A stretch of DNA of 64,000 nt, from positions 1 through 64,000 of the forward strand of contig JNDT01002416.1 of NCBI GenBank assembly GCA_000697055.1. Reading direction: 5' to 3'. How positions within the stretch are numbered: the stretch's first letter is position 1; every line of letters begins with the position of its first letter. The translations under genes and the position numbers were made by a program. Positions 37,408-51,491 of this stretch are shown here, piece by piece. A model generated the notes under the pieces. The model was not told the origin of the DNA. It saw only the letters and a list, made by a program, of their open reading frames with translations, and searched no databases. This DNA is from Saksenaea vasiformis B4078. Its lineage: Eukaryota; Mucoromycota; Mucoromycetes; Mucorales; Saksenaeaceae.

Positions 37408-40400
37408 AAAAAGGAGAAGAACAAAGCGCTATGACAAACGAAGAGGAGAAAGATCAGTACAAGAGATATGAGATGAATATATTTGTGTGTGCACGCGTGG
37501 GCGCGTGTGTCTCTCAGGAGGTCATGGTTTCACGATAAGCAGAAAATTCAAGACTAGAGGACCCTGCATATTCATATCCGAGAAAGGCTTGCCACTGGAT
37601 GGGTAATGACTTAAACGAGACTACTTGGTTCATGCGCTACTTTCCCTTTTAATTTCTTTAACCCTCTTACAACGGCAGTGCTTGGTGGGGTTTCCCTACT
37701 CGATTCACGATACCTTGTAAGTCTTTGTTTCTGTAAACAAAGCGTCAGTTCCTTTTAGATCGCAAATGAACCTTCTATTTGTTCAGCGTCTGTTAGCTTG
37801 CTGATTTCTCTGATTGATGGGGTTGGGTCAGTGCTCCTAACTCATGCAGATGGCTCCAATCAATTGAGGCTAGACTTTGCTGGTCTAATCCCTAGACATA
37901 GACTAGCTGTTTTCTGCAATTTGGAACAATGGAAGTTTATTATTCTTCTAGTAGTACCAACTATCAGTAGTAAGTTAAGGTTTGTCCATAGCACACAACT
38001 GTAACTTGGTCATTATTTCCAGTGCCTAAGACTGGCGATGAAGCTCAATCTGTTAACCAAGGCAGGTCGTTCGATATTCAATTTTGCGGTAGATTGCGTA
38101 AAAGGATGTTACCGTGGCTGTACAATTGATTGGTACAGCTCATCACCCCTAACGCAGGTTTTCATATGCACTGCTTCTTGTTCATCTTCATAGTATAATA
38201 CACAGTAGCTGAACGTAATTCTTGGATCTGTGTAGCTTTTACCCTTATTGGCGTTGGGTAATGCGATCAGGAAAACGTTTTAAAAAACAGTCGGTGGCGT
38301 GCATTCTGAGAGCAAAGCATTTGTTTCTTCGGGCTATTCTCCGGGATGACTAACTGTCACCTATAAGGATAGTCCGCGCACGTTAATAGGACTTTGGGTT
38401 CGCTGATGCCCAAGGGGTAATCTCCAAAAACCCTTGCTTGATCGCCCCTGAAGCAAAAGCTATCAATGACATGATACTACAAAAGTACGTCAGCCAGGAC
38501 AAATAGTGGCAGCCATACCATAATATCTGCACTGACGCCACCAATAGTGAGATGGGATGAATTGCGGATACAAACCTTGACTAAATTCGGGCATACAAAA
38601 ACACCTAAGGCTGTATGAAGTATTCAATTACCGGCTAAACGATTTGCCTGATAGATAGAACATGCACATCCCCGGCTGGACATGCTTTGCAGGACCGTTA
38701 GAAAATGTCAGGCAAGATATATATATATAGCAACGCACTTTATTCTGCGTACGTATGATATAATACAAACAAGCGCCTCCCCCTGCAAGGAAAAGTAATC
38801 ATCCTAACAAAACCAAGTTTGAACAGCTACTACTTACGGCTCTCGAGGGACTATTTGGTGGTTTATGGACATCAACATAGTGTTTTCGTAAGCGTAGTGG
38901 GACAATCAAGCAATAGAAGATTCAGGAGTTCCGCGTTGATGTATTACTTCTGTCGAATCATTCGCGATAGGATCTGAGAAAGAGCGTGAGAAAGACAAAT
39001 AGTGTGTAAGTAAATGACAAACGACTCGACTTGACTACTAGAGGATTGCCACCATCTGACGCGAAAACCATCCAGTATGTTAACGATTCGGCTCAAAGTT
39101 CCTGAAAAAGTATCATCGACATGTAGTAGTACCTCGAAAAATGAAGGAGAACATGATCATCTGTGCATAGATATTTCTGATAATGATTTATCGACGTTAC
39201 TCGTTCTGGATCATTGATTCTAGAATAATGAATGTCATGCGACAACTTCGTTGTACCATACTGATGGAAAAGGTGCGACGCACAAATCATAACATATCCA
39301 TACGTGATTGGAGACCACCACCGACGATTGTTCCATTTCAACTAAACGTTTTGCTTTGGCTATGCAAGATTGGAACCGCATCGCGCCCGGTGGAGGCGGC
39401 ATTTGTGGAATCTGACGACAACCGCCAGTTGTCCGCGTACTTCAAACGATTAAAGCGATACAATGTATGGCCGTTTATTGCAAAAGAATGGTCATACTGA
39501 ATGTATGACTCCACGTACTTACTGAAAGGATGGACGAAAAGCACATATAGCCAAGGCGTTTTGGGACAGAGGCCCTGCAGGCTAAATGACAGATAAAAGG
39601 AAATAGGTGATCCTGGACGTGTATGTCGTCAACCGTATACCGAGGACGTTCAAAAGGAAGGATTTATGCGTCTCTAAAGTATCCATCCCATCTCGTTATC
39701 TAAACCAAATATTGCAATGGGGCACTGGCACCAATAATCCACCAGCGAAATACACTTTGGGGCTGACGCATAGAGGTCTGCTCCCTACAAAAGGACTGTA
39801 ATGCGACGCACATTTTATTTTTGGAGCTTAAAAGCAATGTTAAGCAAACACGGCGGTATCGTAAAAACCACGGAAAGTCAGCATCACACAAAGTTCGACA
39901 AAATTTCTTACCTGATGGTTTTAGCATTTACGCCTTCCGGACGAGAACATTTTGCAGGATCCTACAGCGTCTCAGATGATATGGAAAAGATTGCTAACTG
40001 CGTTACCCTAGGTCATCCTGGTACCATCACACAAAGCCGTCTGTAAAGGACAGTTGCTAGCGCAGGGAAAGACAACTGTTCAAACAGTACTTACATCTCC
40101 CGGAGGATCTACGGCGCTGTTGTAAATGGCCACAACACCGTTGTGGGCGTGTCGTAACTGTCAACCAATAACAGATTCAAAGGCTCAGTATCAAAACGTT
40201 ACTGCAGCAGGATCACTTACGACAGATAGCAAACGTGGTCAGCAAGAAAACGAGATGGCGAATACCCAATACGACTTGAGTAGCCATCACCATAGATGTC
40301 CCACTGTTGGAAGAGTATTTGCTTGGATTATTTTGGAGTGAAGCTGCTTACCCTTGGTTCTCGTTAAAGACAAACGTAAGATGATGAACCGTTCAAGAGT

Positions 40401-41137
40401 CCATTGCACAGTAAGCATCGGCATACAAAGAATAATAATGACAAACCATTTGGTTAAAAAAAAGAGCTGATATCATCGCAAGGAAGCCATCCTGTCACCG
40501 CAACTAGGTAGGTTGATGATACAGCTCACACAGAAAGAGCATCCTGAAGAACAGGTTAATCCATGACATGATTACCAATATAGAAAAAAAATACCGTCAC
40601 GATGAATGCATTCGAAAGAGTAAAAAAAGGGATAAGAGCCCGTTGTAAATGGCAATCAGATAGAAATATCGTTTTATCACCTTTTAAGAAAACGGGAATT
40701 TTTTAAAAACGAGAGAACGGATTATGCCTGAACAGGAAATTTTCACAGATAAATTACGATAAACGATGTAGGGCCAATAGAGGTCTCAGACATGAAGGGC
40801 ATTTGATGCAAACCAGAGCGGATCTGGAACATCCATGCTACAATAGCGAATTCATTATATTATTCTGGTAGAGAAAAAGCGGAGATGCATAAACCATCAC
40901 ATGTAATCCGAAACCACTATTCATGAACAAAAGTATTCCAGTTCGCCTAATATTCAAGTCGGCGTCAATGAGGAGATACAAGTGCTGGGTTATATATCAC
41001 ATTATAGTAAAAAACATGATGAAGGCAATTTAAATAAATATTACTTGCAACCCTAGTAGTCAGGAGAAGAACGTGAAGCCGTTGACACCAGCTTCATGAA
41101 GGCGGTTATACATTTTTTCCCGCGATATTAAGATACC
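37408..41137. other. Gene-poor stretch of about 3.7 kb
   Basis: Only short frames without family signatures occur on both strands (for example 39183-39500 and 39801-40046, both plus). No transposase or RNA gene was recognised. It may contain decayed genes or non-coding transcripts. Confidence 0.35.
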
Positions 41138-41243
41138 GGAAAAGCTCGTTTTCCCTGCAGTTTCTTTGCTGCAGGCCAGGTGCCCTGCGGACTGTAGTCC
41201 ATACCTGGGCACCTACACGGGCGCGTGGGCCCAGCGCATTTTT
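41138..41243 (+). ncRNA. Cluster of four consecutive hairpins ending in a T-run (candidate structured RNA)
   Basis: Four perfect inverted repeats follow one another: GGAAAA/TTTTCC (41138-41154), CTGCAG/CTGCAG (41155-41174), AGGTGCCC/GGGCACCT (41178-41214) enclosing GGACT-GT-AGTCC, and GCGC...GCGC around GGGCCC (41221-41237). TTTTT follows at about 41239-41243, as in a Pol III terminator. The block is GC-rich within AT-rich surroundings. It does not match U1, U2, U4, U5, U6, RNase P or SRP RNA consensus as far as I can judge. The strand is inferred from the T-run. It could instead be a transposon end. Confidence 0.3.
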
Positions 41244-41874
41244 CTTATGGGCTTGCATTTGGTCCAATGGCGTGGCCTACTCTGCATGCTTTGAAGACAG
41301 CAGTTTGATTGCGCAGCTTATTCGACACCTATACGATATAAAAAGAGTAAGAAGGCAAATCGAATGAACCTTACAAGAAAAAAACAAAGGACCAAAGAGC
41401 GTGATAAGAAACGATATCGATATCGTTTTATATGCTCAATCTTGACGTAACTAGTAAATTGATCGGCTGAGAAACAGTACTACTTTTGCAACAATGATGC
41501 TGCGTTTCACGGAAATTTAACAATACTGTTTATATAAAAAGCGTACTGTCGAACTACATACAGCATAATAGTGATTGCGATGTCGTATATGGTAGTTCTA
41601 TCTCGAATTGCATCCCTTATGGAGAGATCACGATGCTTATTGGGGCCCACTGGAAAGTTTATTATATCGGATTACTCGTGCAAGACTGAATCTCCTCGTA
41701 TACGTGAAATCCGATAAATATTATACCGCTGTGCAATTTTCGCGGTGCGTATGGCACTTCATCTGCAGCATTGTGCGCACGTGATGTTGTTCATTTGCGA
41801 TTCCGCTTTTTTCGCTCACTCACCTTTTCATTTTCTCTCTCTTCTATTCTCTGTTTTTTTTCTGTTTCTGGAAT
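41244..41874. other. Upstream region of YPT7
   Basis: No gene seen. A pyrimidine-rich tract (about 41800-41870) precedes the start codon, as upstream of several genes here. Confidence 0.4.
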
Positions 41875-42995
<1,121 letters not shown>

Positions 42996-43206
42996 TGATA
43001 TAAACTATTTAAATGGATATTTACATACTTTCTTATTACTGAGAGTGGACAATTTGTATGACAAACAAGGCAAACAAAATGAAAGAAAACACGCACAAAC
43101 ACACACATTTATTTACACACGACATCTTTCGCGGTCTATACTTGCAATCCCTAAAAGCCAGCTCTTGGCTTGCGCATGATAATCAATCCCTTCATCATCA
43201 ACCCTT

Positions 43207-45260
43207 TCACCCGTGATAGTGGGGTGTAGGATCGGATCTTTTCTCGTTCTGTTTGAACCACTGACCAAAGATGTTACTCCTAGAGATAAAGTGGATGAGA
43301 AATTTTCAGGCATTCATCATTTATAATAATAACTTACGAGGTCAGTTGTTGTGTGATCGACGTCAAATCCAAACCTAGGTAATCGACAATAAAGTCACCG
43401 ATCTGGGTATTCTCGATGCTTCCTCGTAATTCATCTGCTCTTTCGCCATAAGCATACAAGTTCACATCAACAGCAGTGTGACCGTGTGTAGTCCACTATC
43501 TTCGCATTAGTTCTTCTCCGCAACCGGTAAGGTGGGTCACTTACGCCAATCAATGCACGTCTGCTAGTCATATCTCCGAACAGATAAGCCAGTTCCTCCG
43601 TTGTCTTCTTGGTCGGGTCCCACTGAAAGATTCGCTGAATCTCTTCTTCGGTTGCGTCATCAACACCCAATCCCTGTTGGATAAGCTCATTCTCAAGGTA
43701 CTCTCTTGTAGCAGAACCTTCTTGAAGCGCGCTTGCCCAAGCCCAAGACAGGACTTCGGAGGAGTTATGAACACGGCTAATCACCTCGGGTTTCCTACGA
43801 AAAAGGTGTGTTAATGCAGCGCTATGACTTCATTGTTTACCATTTGTATTCTGGGTAAGACTCCGTAACCTGCCGGCCGAGTGAGAGTCCGCCGGTCTCA
43901 TGGTCACTTGTGGAGATCATGATAGTATTGGGGTGTTCGTCAACAAATTTCTTAACAAGATCAACAGTCTGATGATACTGCCAAATATCATGTAGATGTG
44001 CTGCAGGATCGTTTCTAAGGTAGTGTTGGCATCTCGGGTGCAACGAACAGAGAAGGACAACTTACGTATGAGCGGCCATATCAATGCGACTACCTTCAAT
44101 CATCAAAAAGAAACCCCGATCCATGTCTCGGGTTGCCTTGTCAAGAATGGATAGAGCTTTGTGGGTCATTTCCTTCAGTGAGGGTTGCTCTGATGGATTT
44201 CGATCAATTTCATATGACATGTGCTGATATCAGAGAGAAGGTTAGAGATAAAGCGTTTGTGTAAGCATTGCACAAGCTTACCTGAGATGCAAACAAGCCC
44301 ATCAGCGGCAAGGGTGCGGAGGAAGCAGTAAGAGAGTCAAACTCGCCTCGCGATTGGTAGACATTCCAGCCAAACTGTTCCTTGGCTTCGGTAATCAAGT
44401 CCCGCTGATCTGCTCTGCAGCTGCCTTTGGTTTCGTTGCCCTGAAACTCACATAGACCACCGCCAAACATCAAATCAATTGTCCGGCCCAGGGGCAGATG
44501 ACCAATCTGCTGCACCGCAATTTCATTCTCCATATTCCGATCGATAACGTGGGCACAAAATGACGCAGGTGTTGCGTGTGTGATACGAGATGTAGCCACA
44601 AGACCTGTCAGCATACCATGATGCAATTTTGCTGATTCAAGAACAGTTCCGCATGGCGCTTGATCAGGATCAACTAGAGACGACAGGATGAGGTGTGAGA
44701 AAAAAAGAAGGACGAAGAAGAAAAAAAGACGCTCCGATCGACTTACCGCCGATGGCACCGTTGTACGACTTCATAGCACAAGAAAACGCGGTTGCGCCCG
44801 CGGCGCTGTCTGTAACGAAACTAGAGGAACTTTGGGTTCTGCTATGACCAATATGAATGGTATCGAGTGGAAGTAGGTTGGTTTTCGGGTCAAGATTTTC
44901 ACGCCATCCGTGATATTGACGCATGTAAGTTTCAGAAGCAGGGCCAAAACCATCGCTAATCATCATAATCACGTTTCTCTTGTGTACAACTAAGAATATG
45001 TTCGTCAAACCATGATAAACAATCCATTCTTCTCTCTTTTACCTGGTTGTCCTTTGAGTAAAGCAACAATAGACCCTATTAATACTACACTAGCTACGGA
45101 TATAATAGCTGCCCCTATGATACGGTGACGCTTTGTGTTCCATTTCTAGATCAAAACATGAGATATTACCATAGGAAAATAAAGCAAACATTACCTTTTT
45201 AGTCGGTTCTGAAACTAAAGGAATGGAACTATAATTCGTACTGTCGAGAGACGACGGCAT
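43207..45260 (-). CDS. PHO8: Vacuolar alkaline phosphatase, Pho8 type
   Basis: Zn2/Mg-dependent phosphomonoesterase anchored in the vacuole membrane. Exons read from ATG 45260 give MPSSLDSTNYSSIPLVSEPT, a short cytosolic tail, then IIGAAIISVASVVLIGSIVA, a type II membrane anchor. The catalytic domain begins RNVIMMISDGFGPAS (metal Asp) and has SFVTDSAAGATAFSC (nucleophile Ser in DSAA). Later motifs are FFLMIEGSRIDMAAHT, TIMISTSDHETGGLS and WTTHGHTAVDVNLYAYG (metal His/Asp). The last exon ends SNIFGQWFKQNEKR and stops at 43207-43209. About eight exons, all with small GT-AG introns. No lesions seen. It lies downstream of and convergent with YPT7, a functional neighbour at the vacuole. Confidence 0.94.
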
Positions 45261-46107
45261 ACCGATAAAAATAATTCAACGAAGAAGGATAGAAAGAAGA
45301 AAGAAGGAGAAAAAAAGAAGAAGAGATAAAAAATTCTTTATGCGAGGATACAATTCAAACGCCGTTCTTCTTGCCTAACAACCCAAATCATAAAGAAAAC
45401 AATATGACAGAAAGGAGGAAAGAAACACAGAAAAAGGGAGTCATATGCCTCTATCTGACTGAAACTTGACAAATCTTATTTTACTCTCTGATTGCTCATT
45501 GGTTCACACCGGCACGTTTATTGCGTCTTCCACAGTGATTTGAGCTCCTTCAAAACTTATCTGTCCATTGACAACGAATCAAATGTTTCACGTTCGGGAA
45601 GCGCTGGTGCCGTAGCATAGCAGGAGTTTTCATTCCCCAGTCAATAAAGTTGAGGGAAGAACGGAGAAAGGGGTGTCATGGAGATCTTGTCTACAGATCC
45701 GTCATGTTGTCATGCGAGAGAAAAACGGACCAGTACATTGTAACATGAACCGCTGAGCGTTGTCATTTCCTTCTCAGGGAATACGGCGGGCCGAGCCCAC
45801 TGCGAGAAAGGTACGTCCTTTTTATGTATCGGCTGTGAACAAAGCCTGTAAGCCGTTGGCGAATAAAATTCAGAGCAGAAATTATAACCTTGAATGGCGC
45901 CATACTCAAAACTACCCAATAACATGAAAAGATCATCAGGAACCTGTGTATGGATGATCTCCGAAGATCCCCGGATGAATTGATAAAAGAAAGCCATTAA
46001 CCTTTTGACCGCGTACGACGACACTCTGTACTTTTAAGACCTCCTTTATATTTATACTCTCCCACGCGCAAGCAGACGTATACTTGTAACTCTTTCTCTT
46101 TCTCGCA
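45261..46107. other. Intergenic between PHO8 and MET14
   Basis: Divergent promoters. A minus-strand frame of 104 codons (46024-45710) is not convincing. A TATA-like TATATTTATA lies near 46047, about 60 bp before the MET14 start. Confidence 0.4.
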
Positions 46108-46819
46108 ATGGCAACCAACATTACCTGGCATGAGGGCTCCGTTACTCTGACTGAACGTCAGGAACTACTAAAACAAAAGGTTTTTATCTATCCCCTGTCT
46201 CTCCTTCTCTAAAATAGTTGTAGGGCCTGACCATCTGGTTCACCGGCCTCTCGGCATCCGGCAAGTCCACCCTGGCTACAGCACTAGAGCAAGCATTATT
46301 ACATGCTGGGGTGGGTAGCTATCGACTCGACGGTGACAACATCCGGTTTGGATTAAACAAAAACTTGGGATTTGGACCGGAAGACCGCACAGAGAATATC
46401 AGACGTATTGCAGAGGTACATGTATTATTGAAAATACCTAGGTAGTAACCCCTTTTTACAAAAAGGTAGCCAAATTGTTCGCAGATGCTACTATTGTGGC
46501 TATCACGGCGTTCATCAGCCCTTACCGCGCAGACCGGGATGCTGCCAGGGCGTTACACGAGGCAGCAGGTATCCCATTTGTCGAGGTATATGTCGATGTG
46601 CCATTGGAGGTTGTGGAGAAGCGTGATCCCAAAGGATTGTACAAAAAAGCCAAAGCAGGCGAAATTAAGGAATTCACCGGCATTTCGGCACCTTACGAAG
46701 CACCGGAAAAACCCGAGGTCCGTGTTAAAACACATGAGGTATCCGTAGAAGAAGGTGTTCAGCAAGTCATTGATTACTTGGTGAAAAAGAATCTGCTGGG
46801 CGAGAAATTCAAACAATAA
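46108..46819 (+). CDS. MET14: Adenylyl-sulfate (APS) kinase
   Basis: Phosphorylates adenosine 5'-phosphosulfate to PAPS with ATP, in cytosolic sulfate assimilation. Three exons: [20 protein letters not shown] and LKQK, an intron ending TTGTAG, then [20 protein letters not shown] (Walker A GLSASGKS) and [19 protein letters not shown] second intron (about 46416-46466) leads to [40 protein letters not shown] and the motif [20 protein letters not shown]. Ends GEKFKQ* at 46819. About 207 residues, the usual length. Nothing missing. Confidence 0.96.
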
Positions 46820-47364
46820 CAAAGCTGTACATTTGAAAAAAGAACTCCACCCTTTGCTTATGATAAATATTTGAATTTTTTATCTACCTGATAACTCGGA
46901 ATAAGTTGATCAACTACTGTATCTAAAACGTACGAATCAGAGCTTTGCCCCATGTATACTATGCTGCCGAAGAGAGATCATTGATATAGAAAGCAGCAAT
47001 CGTCCCTGACTTAGCCTAACAGCTTGTCTAGATAATAGCCAAGAGCATACGCTTGCTAAATTAAGCGAACAAAAAAAAGGTAACTTGGGCTATTCGATGA
47101 CCAGAATGCATCGGTAGGTTATCCAAATTGCAGCAACTGCTGTTGTCATGTACGCATTACACTAAAAGCATTCATGTTTTCACTTCTAACTTTATATACT
47201 CTTTGAATAGAGGAAAAGAAGTTAGTATTCTCTACAAGGGGAAGAAAGAAAAAATAAAGAAAAAGACGCTAAGATATTACAAATGACGTTGCGAAAGGAT
47301 AAGTACGTGAATGTATAAAGTCTGGCCGGTGATTTAATAATGGGATTGAAGGGAGGGTTGCTTT
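46820..47364. other. Intergenic between convergent MET14 and DOT1
   Basis: No gene seen; AT-rich 3' flanks of both genes. Confidence 0.4.
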
Positions 47365-48849
47365 TTAGCGTCCTCCGTACATTTCTTCGTACAGAGGCTT
47401 TAGTGGACTTCGATCAACTGTTGCTATATAGTATGTTCCCCCATTGTTTGTCCAACTTACAGCCTCGGAAAAGTACTCAAATTCTTGTACTTGTAGGATA
47501 GATTCAGGCATATCCATCGTTCGCTTGTTGATCTTGTGATTTTTGGGAACAAATGATTTTAACGAAATGATCTTGGCTCCTTCCTTCAGATCCAGGAATA
47601 GTTGCGCCAGCGCATGATTGGTTTGCCAGTCAAATGCATAGTTGTTCACCAACAACACATCTGCCTTCTTTAGCGTTTGATACATATCATTGGACCCTAC
47701 GTCCAAGAAATCACCATGTCGGAAATGAACCTTCCCTGTTGGGAGCCGCCATGCCCTCATTCGTGCCGCGTACTCCTTTAGCTGCCTTTTCGCATACTTG
47801 CATGGCGTTTCCATGATCTCAATACCATACGCTTCACATCCCGTTTGGGCAGCCACCTGCAATACTACGTTACCGATACCACATCCCATATCCATAAACA
47901 CACTTTTTGAATGTATGTTGGTTTTGGTGATAAATTCTTGCACCAACACCGGGTTGATCTCGCCGTAAACATTGTTCGAGAACGCTAATCCATGGTACTT
48001 GTGTATTCAGCAACCCTTATTTTCATTTTCTCTTCCGTTTACCTTGATAATTATTCAATGCACCTGCTTGGTGCGCTACTGTTCGACTGTACACCTGATA
48101 AAGAATATGACACGCCAAATCATATCCCGGGTTTCGCATCTCTTTCGCATTTTTTATCAGCTCTCCCTTTTCCCGTAGATCGCGGATCACTCGATTAAAC
48201 TCCTCTACGGCCTGGATAAATCCAGCACCATTACGACGGTTCCGGTGTTTCGTCAAGTTGCGCATAGTTCCCTGCGTTTCATCTCCCAGAAGTTTCTGCT
48301 GCGATGGTGTCAAATAACAATCGTAGATAAAATAAGCCGTCCGAATAAGGTCAGTGATTGGATTGTATTCATCTTTATCTTCTGCCTCGTCGTCAAAAAC
48401 TTTGCTCGTCTGTCCCTTCAACACGGGTCTCAGAAGCAAAAAACTAAAAGGTTTCCAAATCACTATTCAGCCATTCCAACATGACAACTGCGTACCTTTC
48501 CGAGTCATTCGGGTATTCCAAAGCTACTCGCAATGGTTCATCCCCTGATGGTGATCGAGAACTGGTGGTTGAGTCGGAATCGTCGTTGGCTTGTGACATT
48601 GTGAAATCTACATTGATAAAGTCGAATGTCACCTACTGTTGCTGCAAAATAATAAACCTTACATGGTCGGTATTTTGCCTGGGTGGCCCGAACCATGCGT
48701 TCAGATTGAATCATAGTTGCTTTTGCAACCGGTTTCGTTTCTCGAGGTTTCTTCTCTCTGCCATTATCGCTGGACTTCGATAGACGTCGTTTCATGTCTA
48801 CCGGTCGTTTTTCCTCGGCATTAAGACCTCTCTCCTGAACTGCGGACAT
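47365..48849 (-). CDS. DOT1: Histone H3 lysine-79 methyltransferase Dot1
   Basis: Non-SET nucleosomal methyltransferase. Exons from ATG 48849: MSAVQERGLNAEEKRPVDMK and a Lys/Arg-rich tail typical of the nucleosome-binding N-terminus, then VTFDFINVDFTMSQANDDSD with ALEYPNDSERYAVVMLEW. Next is KVFDDEAEDKDEYNPITDLI with FIQAVEEFNRVIRDL. The catalytic exon starts KYHGLAFSNNVYGEINPVLV. Motif I is VFMDMGCGIGNVVLQVAAQ (usual DLGSGxGN here DMGCGIGN), followed by YGIEIMETPCKYA and VLLVNNYAFDWQTNHALAQL. The final part has ISLKSFVPKN and SVSWTNNGGTYYIATVDR-like EAVSWTNNGGTYYI. Stop at 47365-47367. Four exons, intact. Confidence 0.93.
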
Positions 48850-49736
48850 GACGGGTTTTTTGTTTCAAAAGGAAAAAAAATAGAAGAGGAATCCAATCGC
48901 AGTTACTGTTTATTGAATCGGTTCTGAATAAATTTTACACCCCGCCAGGGCCGGTTTTGCGCTGAGAAGAAAGCGGACGTACGTATTTATCATCCTAGGT
49001 ATGGAAGAAAGATCGTATATTACTTTACATGAACTTGGTCCTCCCATGAAATCAAATGCTATTGGAGCGGCATATAACTTGTTTCATGGTTAATAAAATG
49101 AAATGATGCGATCATGGCTTCTACCTATTTCGAAGATATCCTCGCTTGTGCCTGGACACACGTTTCTTCAAAGATTTGCGTATTTTACCAAGACATAACG
49201 TTAGCTGTCCATACTTGTTGTCGTAGAGATCAACCTTATCAAAAGCATTGCATATTATGTCTATCACTCCAGAATTCGTGTGGAGACTCTGGTGCCGTAC
49301 GGTTAGATAGTCTTTACATCTATTCCACGTTTGCATTTTCGTTTATGTATCAATTTTTCCCATATGTTGGATTGATAAAGGTGGCGAATAACATGAAAGA
49401 ACTCCTGTATCAAAAAGAAAAACACTTACCCTCGCAGTGACAATGAAATTAATTGATGACATATTCTTTGTACATGCCTATGGCGAGATACGACTATTAA
49501 GGGCGATCTCTTGTTAGGCTGCGCAATTTGGCGTTAAGTATAGTACAGTCTCAAGTTCTCCATTTTCAGGCACGACTGGATTGGGCTTCTGTGTGGATAT
49601 GTTTTGCTGTCATTTTTTGCGATGTGTCCGGGATATTTAAAACCTTTGACCGGAAGAGATGAACATCCTTTTAAGCAGTCTACACTTGTCGACTACAAGA
49701 ACAATGTATTGGAAGCTATTATCATATTTCGAGTAT
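48850..49736. other. Intergenic between DOT1 and F-box/LRR gene
   Basis: Two overlapping frames (49114-49440 plus, 49121-49336 minus) are shadows of each other and neither shows a domain. I see no gene. Confidence 0.35.
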
Positions 49737-51491
49737 TTAAGTGCTTGGGTATGTCAGCAAGTCTTGTTCAAAGAAACTTGCACAGTATTTGGTTTTGAGC
49801 TCCAAGTTATCTACAGATCTACATTTGAATAATACATAATAATTTGATTTTAAAGCGACTTCCTTTTTCACTTTCACGGTAGCGCTCCTGATACCAATGC
49901 TTTTCGCTTGGTACCATCTATCCCAGCCGTCTGTTTGCATATCCACGTTGGATCCGTGACATTTTCTCTTCCTATCCAGAATCCGCTTAGATTTGTCGGT
50001 TTGAATCAATCTCAGTAGTGTCCCAGCCTCCAAAAGAATGGTGACACAGGTGAATTTTGTTTCTGGCATGTCGATTGTAATGATACGATCAGATAGACAG
50101 TCGAACATGTTGTAATGGAACTTGGAAAGCTGAGGGCAACAGAGGGACACGTGGTGGCACACATCTTCTTCGACCGTCGTAGCCGATAGCGTCAACGCTT
50201 CAAGGCGATAGGATTCTGTCACGTATTCGCTGCTTCCCCAGAAAATAGTTTCTGCTTTAAATTCCAGACATCTTAAACCTCGACAATAAGACAGCATATC
50301 ACCCAGGCCGATATTAACGGACACATAGTTGTCTCTCGAGCAAACCAATCTGAGTATTTCCAAGGATGTACAGGTACTTAATGGCACCAGAACATCCTTT
50401 ACAGTTATGTGACTCGATCGCGTCAATTCGATAACGGAGAGCGTGTTGTGAAAATAATTAATCCCTTGCTCGAACTGAGTGTCTGCATGTTGCGGAATGC
50501 GAAGGTAAGCAATTGGCGAGTCATTTTCGTACAGTTTGTCCATCATATCCTCTGGGGGACTTTGGACACTGCTTTCAAACTCGTTTATCCGTATCCGTTT
50601 GAGACGAGGCCATGAATCTGCTAGCGTGATAAATTCGTCCGTCACCCGAACTGGATACATGTTGATTAGGATATCCTCGAGACCAATGTACTTCCGTGCA
50701 AAATATCTAATCCAGGACATACTGTCGATCGATTCCGCACGTAATTCTACTCTCTTTATGGTATCACAAGGCTGAATATCTATCAGATCTTCAACGACGA
50801 AATCGATACCGTCCAAAACCAATGTATGTAGTGCTGGAGTAGATGCGTGAAGCAGTTCCATCTCAAACAGTTGGATCGAGGAATGGGAGTCATATCTGCC
50901 GTAGAGGTGTATGGATTCCAGTGATGGCATCGTCATTAATAAAGCAAGCCATCCCGTACATAGATTCAAGTCCATTTTAGTGAAACATCCCAATGGATGA
51001 GCAGAAAGATAGTCCAAGAGCCAACTTTTGTAGAAGAGGGTAGGTGCTGTCAACTGCCGCAATTGTCCTCTCCAAATATCCAATCCTGCCGCTACGGGAA
51101 GATATTTCCAAAGTTTGCTGTTAAATTCCAGAACGACCAAAGAAGGACAAAGTTGCGGAAGCATAAAAAATTCATCGCGAGAGAAGCTTGCACTATTTGA
51201 CAGGTGAATCTCCCGAATAAGATGACCCACAGGGGAGTGATGATTCGCTGCTTCTACAAGCGTCCGCAGCAATAGCCGAAATCGATAACGCGAACCTATG
51301 TGTATAACATCGTAAAGTGCTGGAAAAAGCGCCGTTTTCCACGATTGACAAACTAGTACGCATGCACGACGTTCCTTCGCCGAGAGATGAGTGTCGATGA
51401 TGTCAAGAATTTCAGTTGGTAACGTACGCGCCATTTCACAAAGAAATGCAAAAGAAAGACAAAGCTGTGCCACAGCCACATCTGGTGCCAC
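49737..51491 (-). CDS. F-box / leucine-rich-repeat protein
   Basis: Intronless frame of 584 codons. The better start is the internal Met at 51434 (MARTLPTEILDIIDTHLSAK), since this begins directly at the F-box (LPTEILDIIDTHLSAKERR, VLVCQSWKTALFPALY). The rest has irregular leucine-rich repeats: for example LCPSLVVLEFNSKLWKYLP, MPSLESIHLYGRYDSHSS, LVDLRIQPCDTIKRVEL-like segments, and CTSLEILRLVCSRDNYVS with CRGLRCLEFKAETIFW. The architecture fits a substrate receptor of an SCF ubiquitin ligase. Families of such intronless F-box/LRR genes are common and variable in Mucoromycota. The substrate is unknown. No lesions. Confidence 0.8.
   Translation of the reverse strand: MAPDVAVAQLCLSFAFLCEMARTLPTEILDIIDTHLSAKERRACVLVCQSWKTALFPALYDVIHIGSRYRFRLLLRTLVEAANHHSPVGHLIREIHLSNSASFSRDEFFMLPQLCPSLVVLEFNSKLWKYLPVAAGLDIWRGQLRQLTAPTLFYKSWLLDYLSAHPLGCFTKMDLNLCTGWLALLMTMPSLESIHLYGRYDSHSSIQLFEMELLHASTPALHTLVLDGIDFVVEDLIDIQPCDTIKRVELRAESIDSMSWIRYFARKYIGLEDILINMYPVRVTDEFITLADSWPRLKRIRINEFESSVQSPPEDMMDKLYENDSPIAYLRIPQHADTQFEQGINYFHNTLSVIELTRSSHITVKDVLVPLSTCTSLEILRLVCSRDNYVSVNIGLGDMLSYCRGLRCLEFKAETIFWGSSEYVTESYRLEALTLSATTVEEDVCHHVSLCCPQLSKFHYNMFDCLSDRIITIDMPETKFTCVTILLEAGTLLRLIQTDKSKRILDRKRKCHGSNVDMQTDGWDRWYQAKSIGIRSATVKVKKEVALKSNYYVLFKCRSVDNLELKTKYCASFFEQDLLTYPST

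Noticed and set aside
45710..46024. 104-codon minus-strand frame upstream of MET14
   Set aside because: No family signature, sits in a promoter region, and length is within chance expectation.
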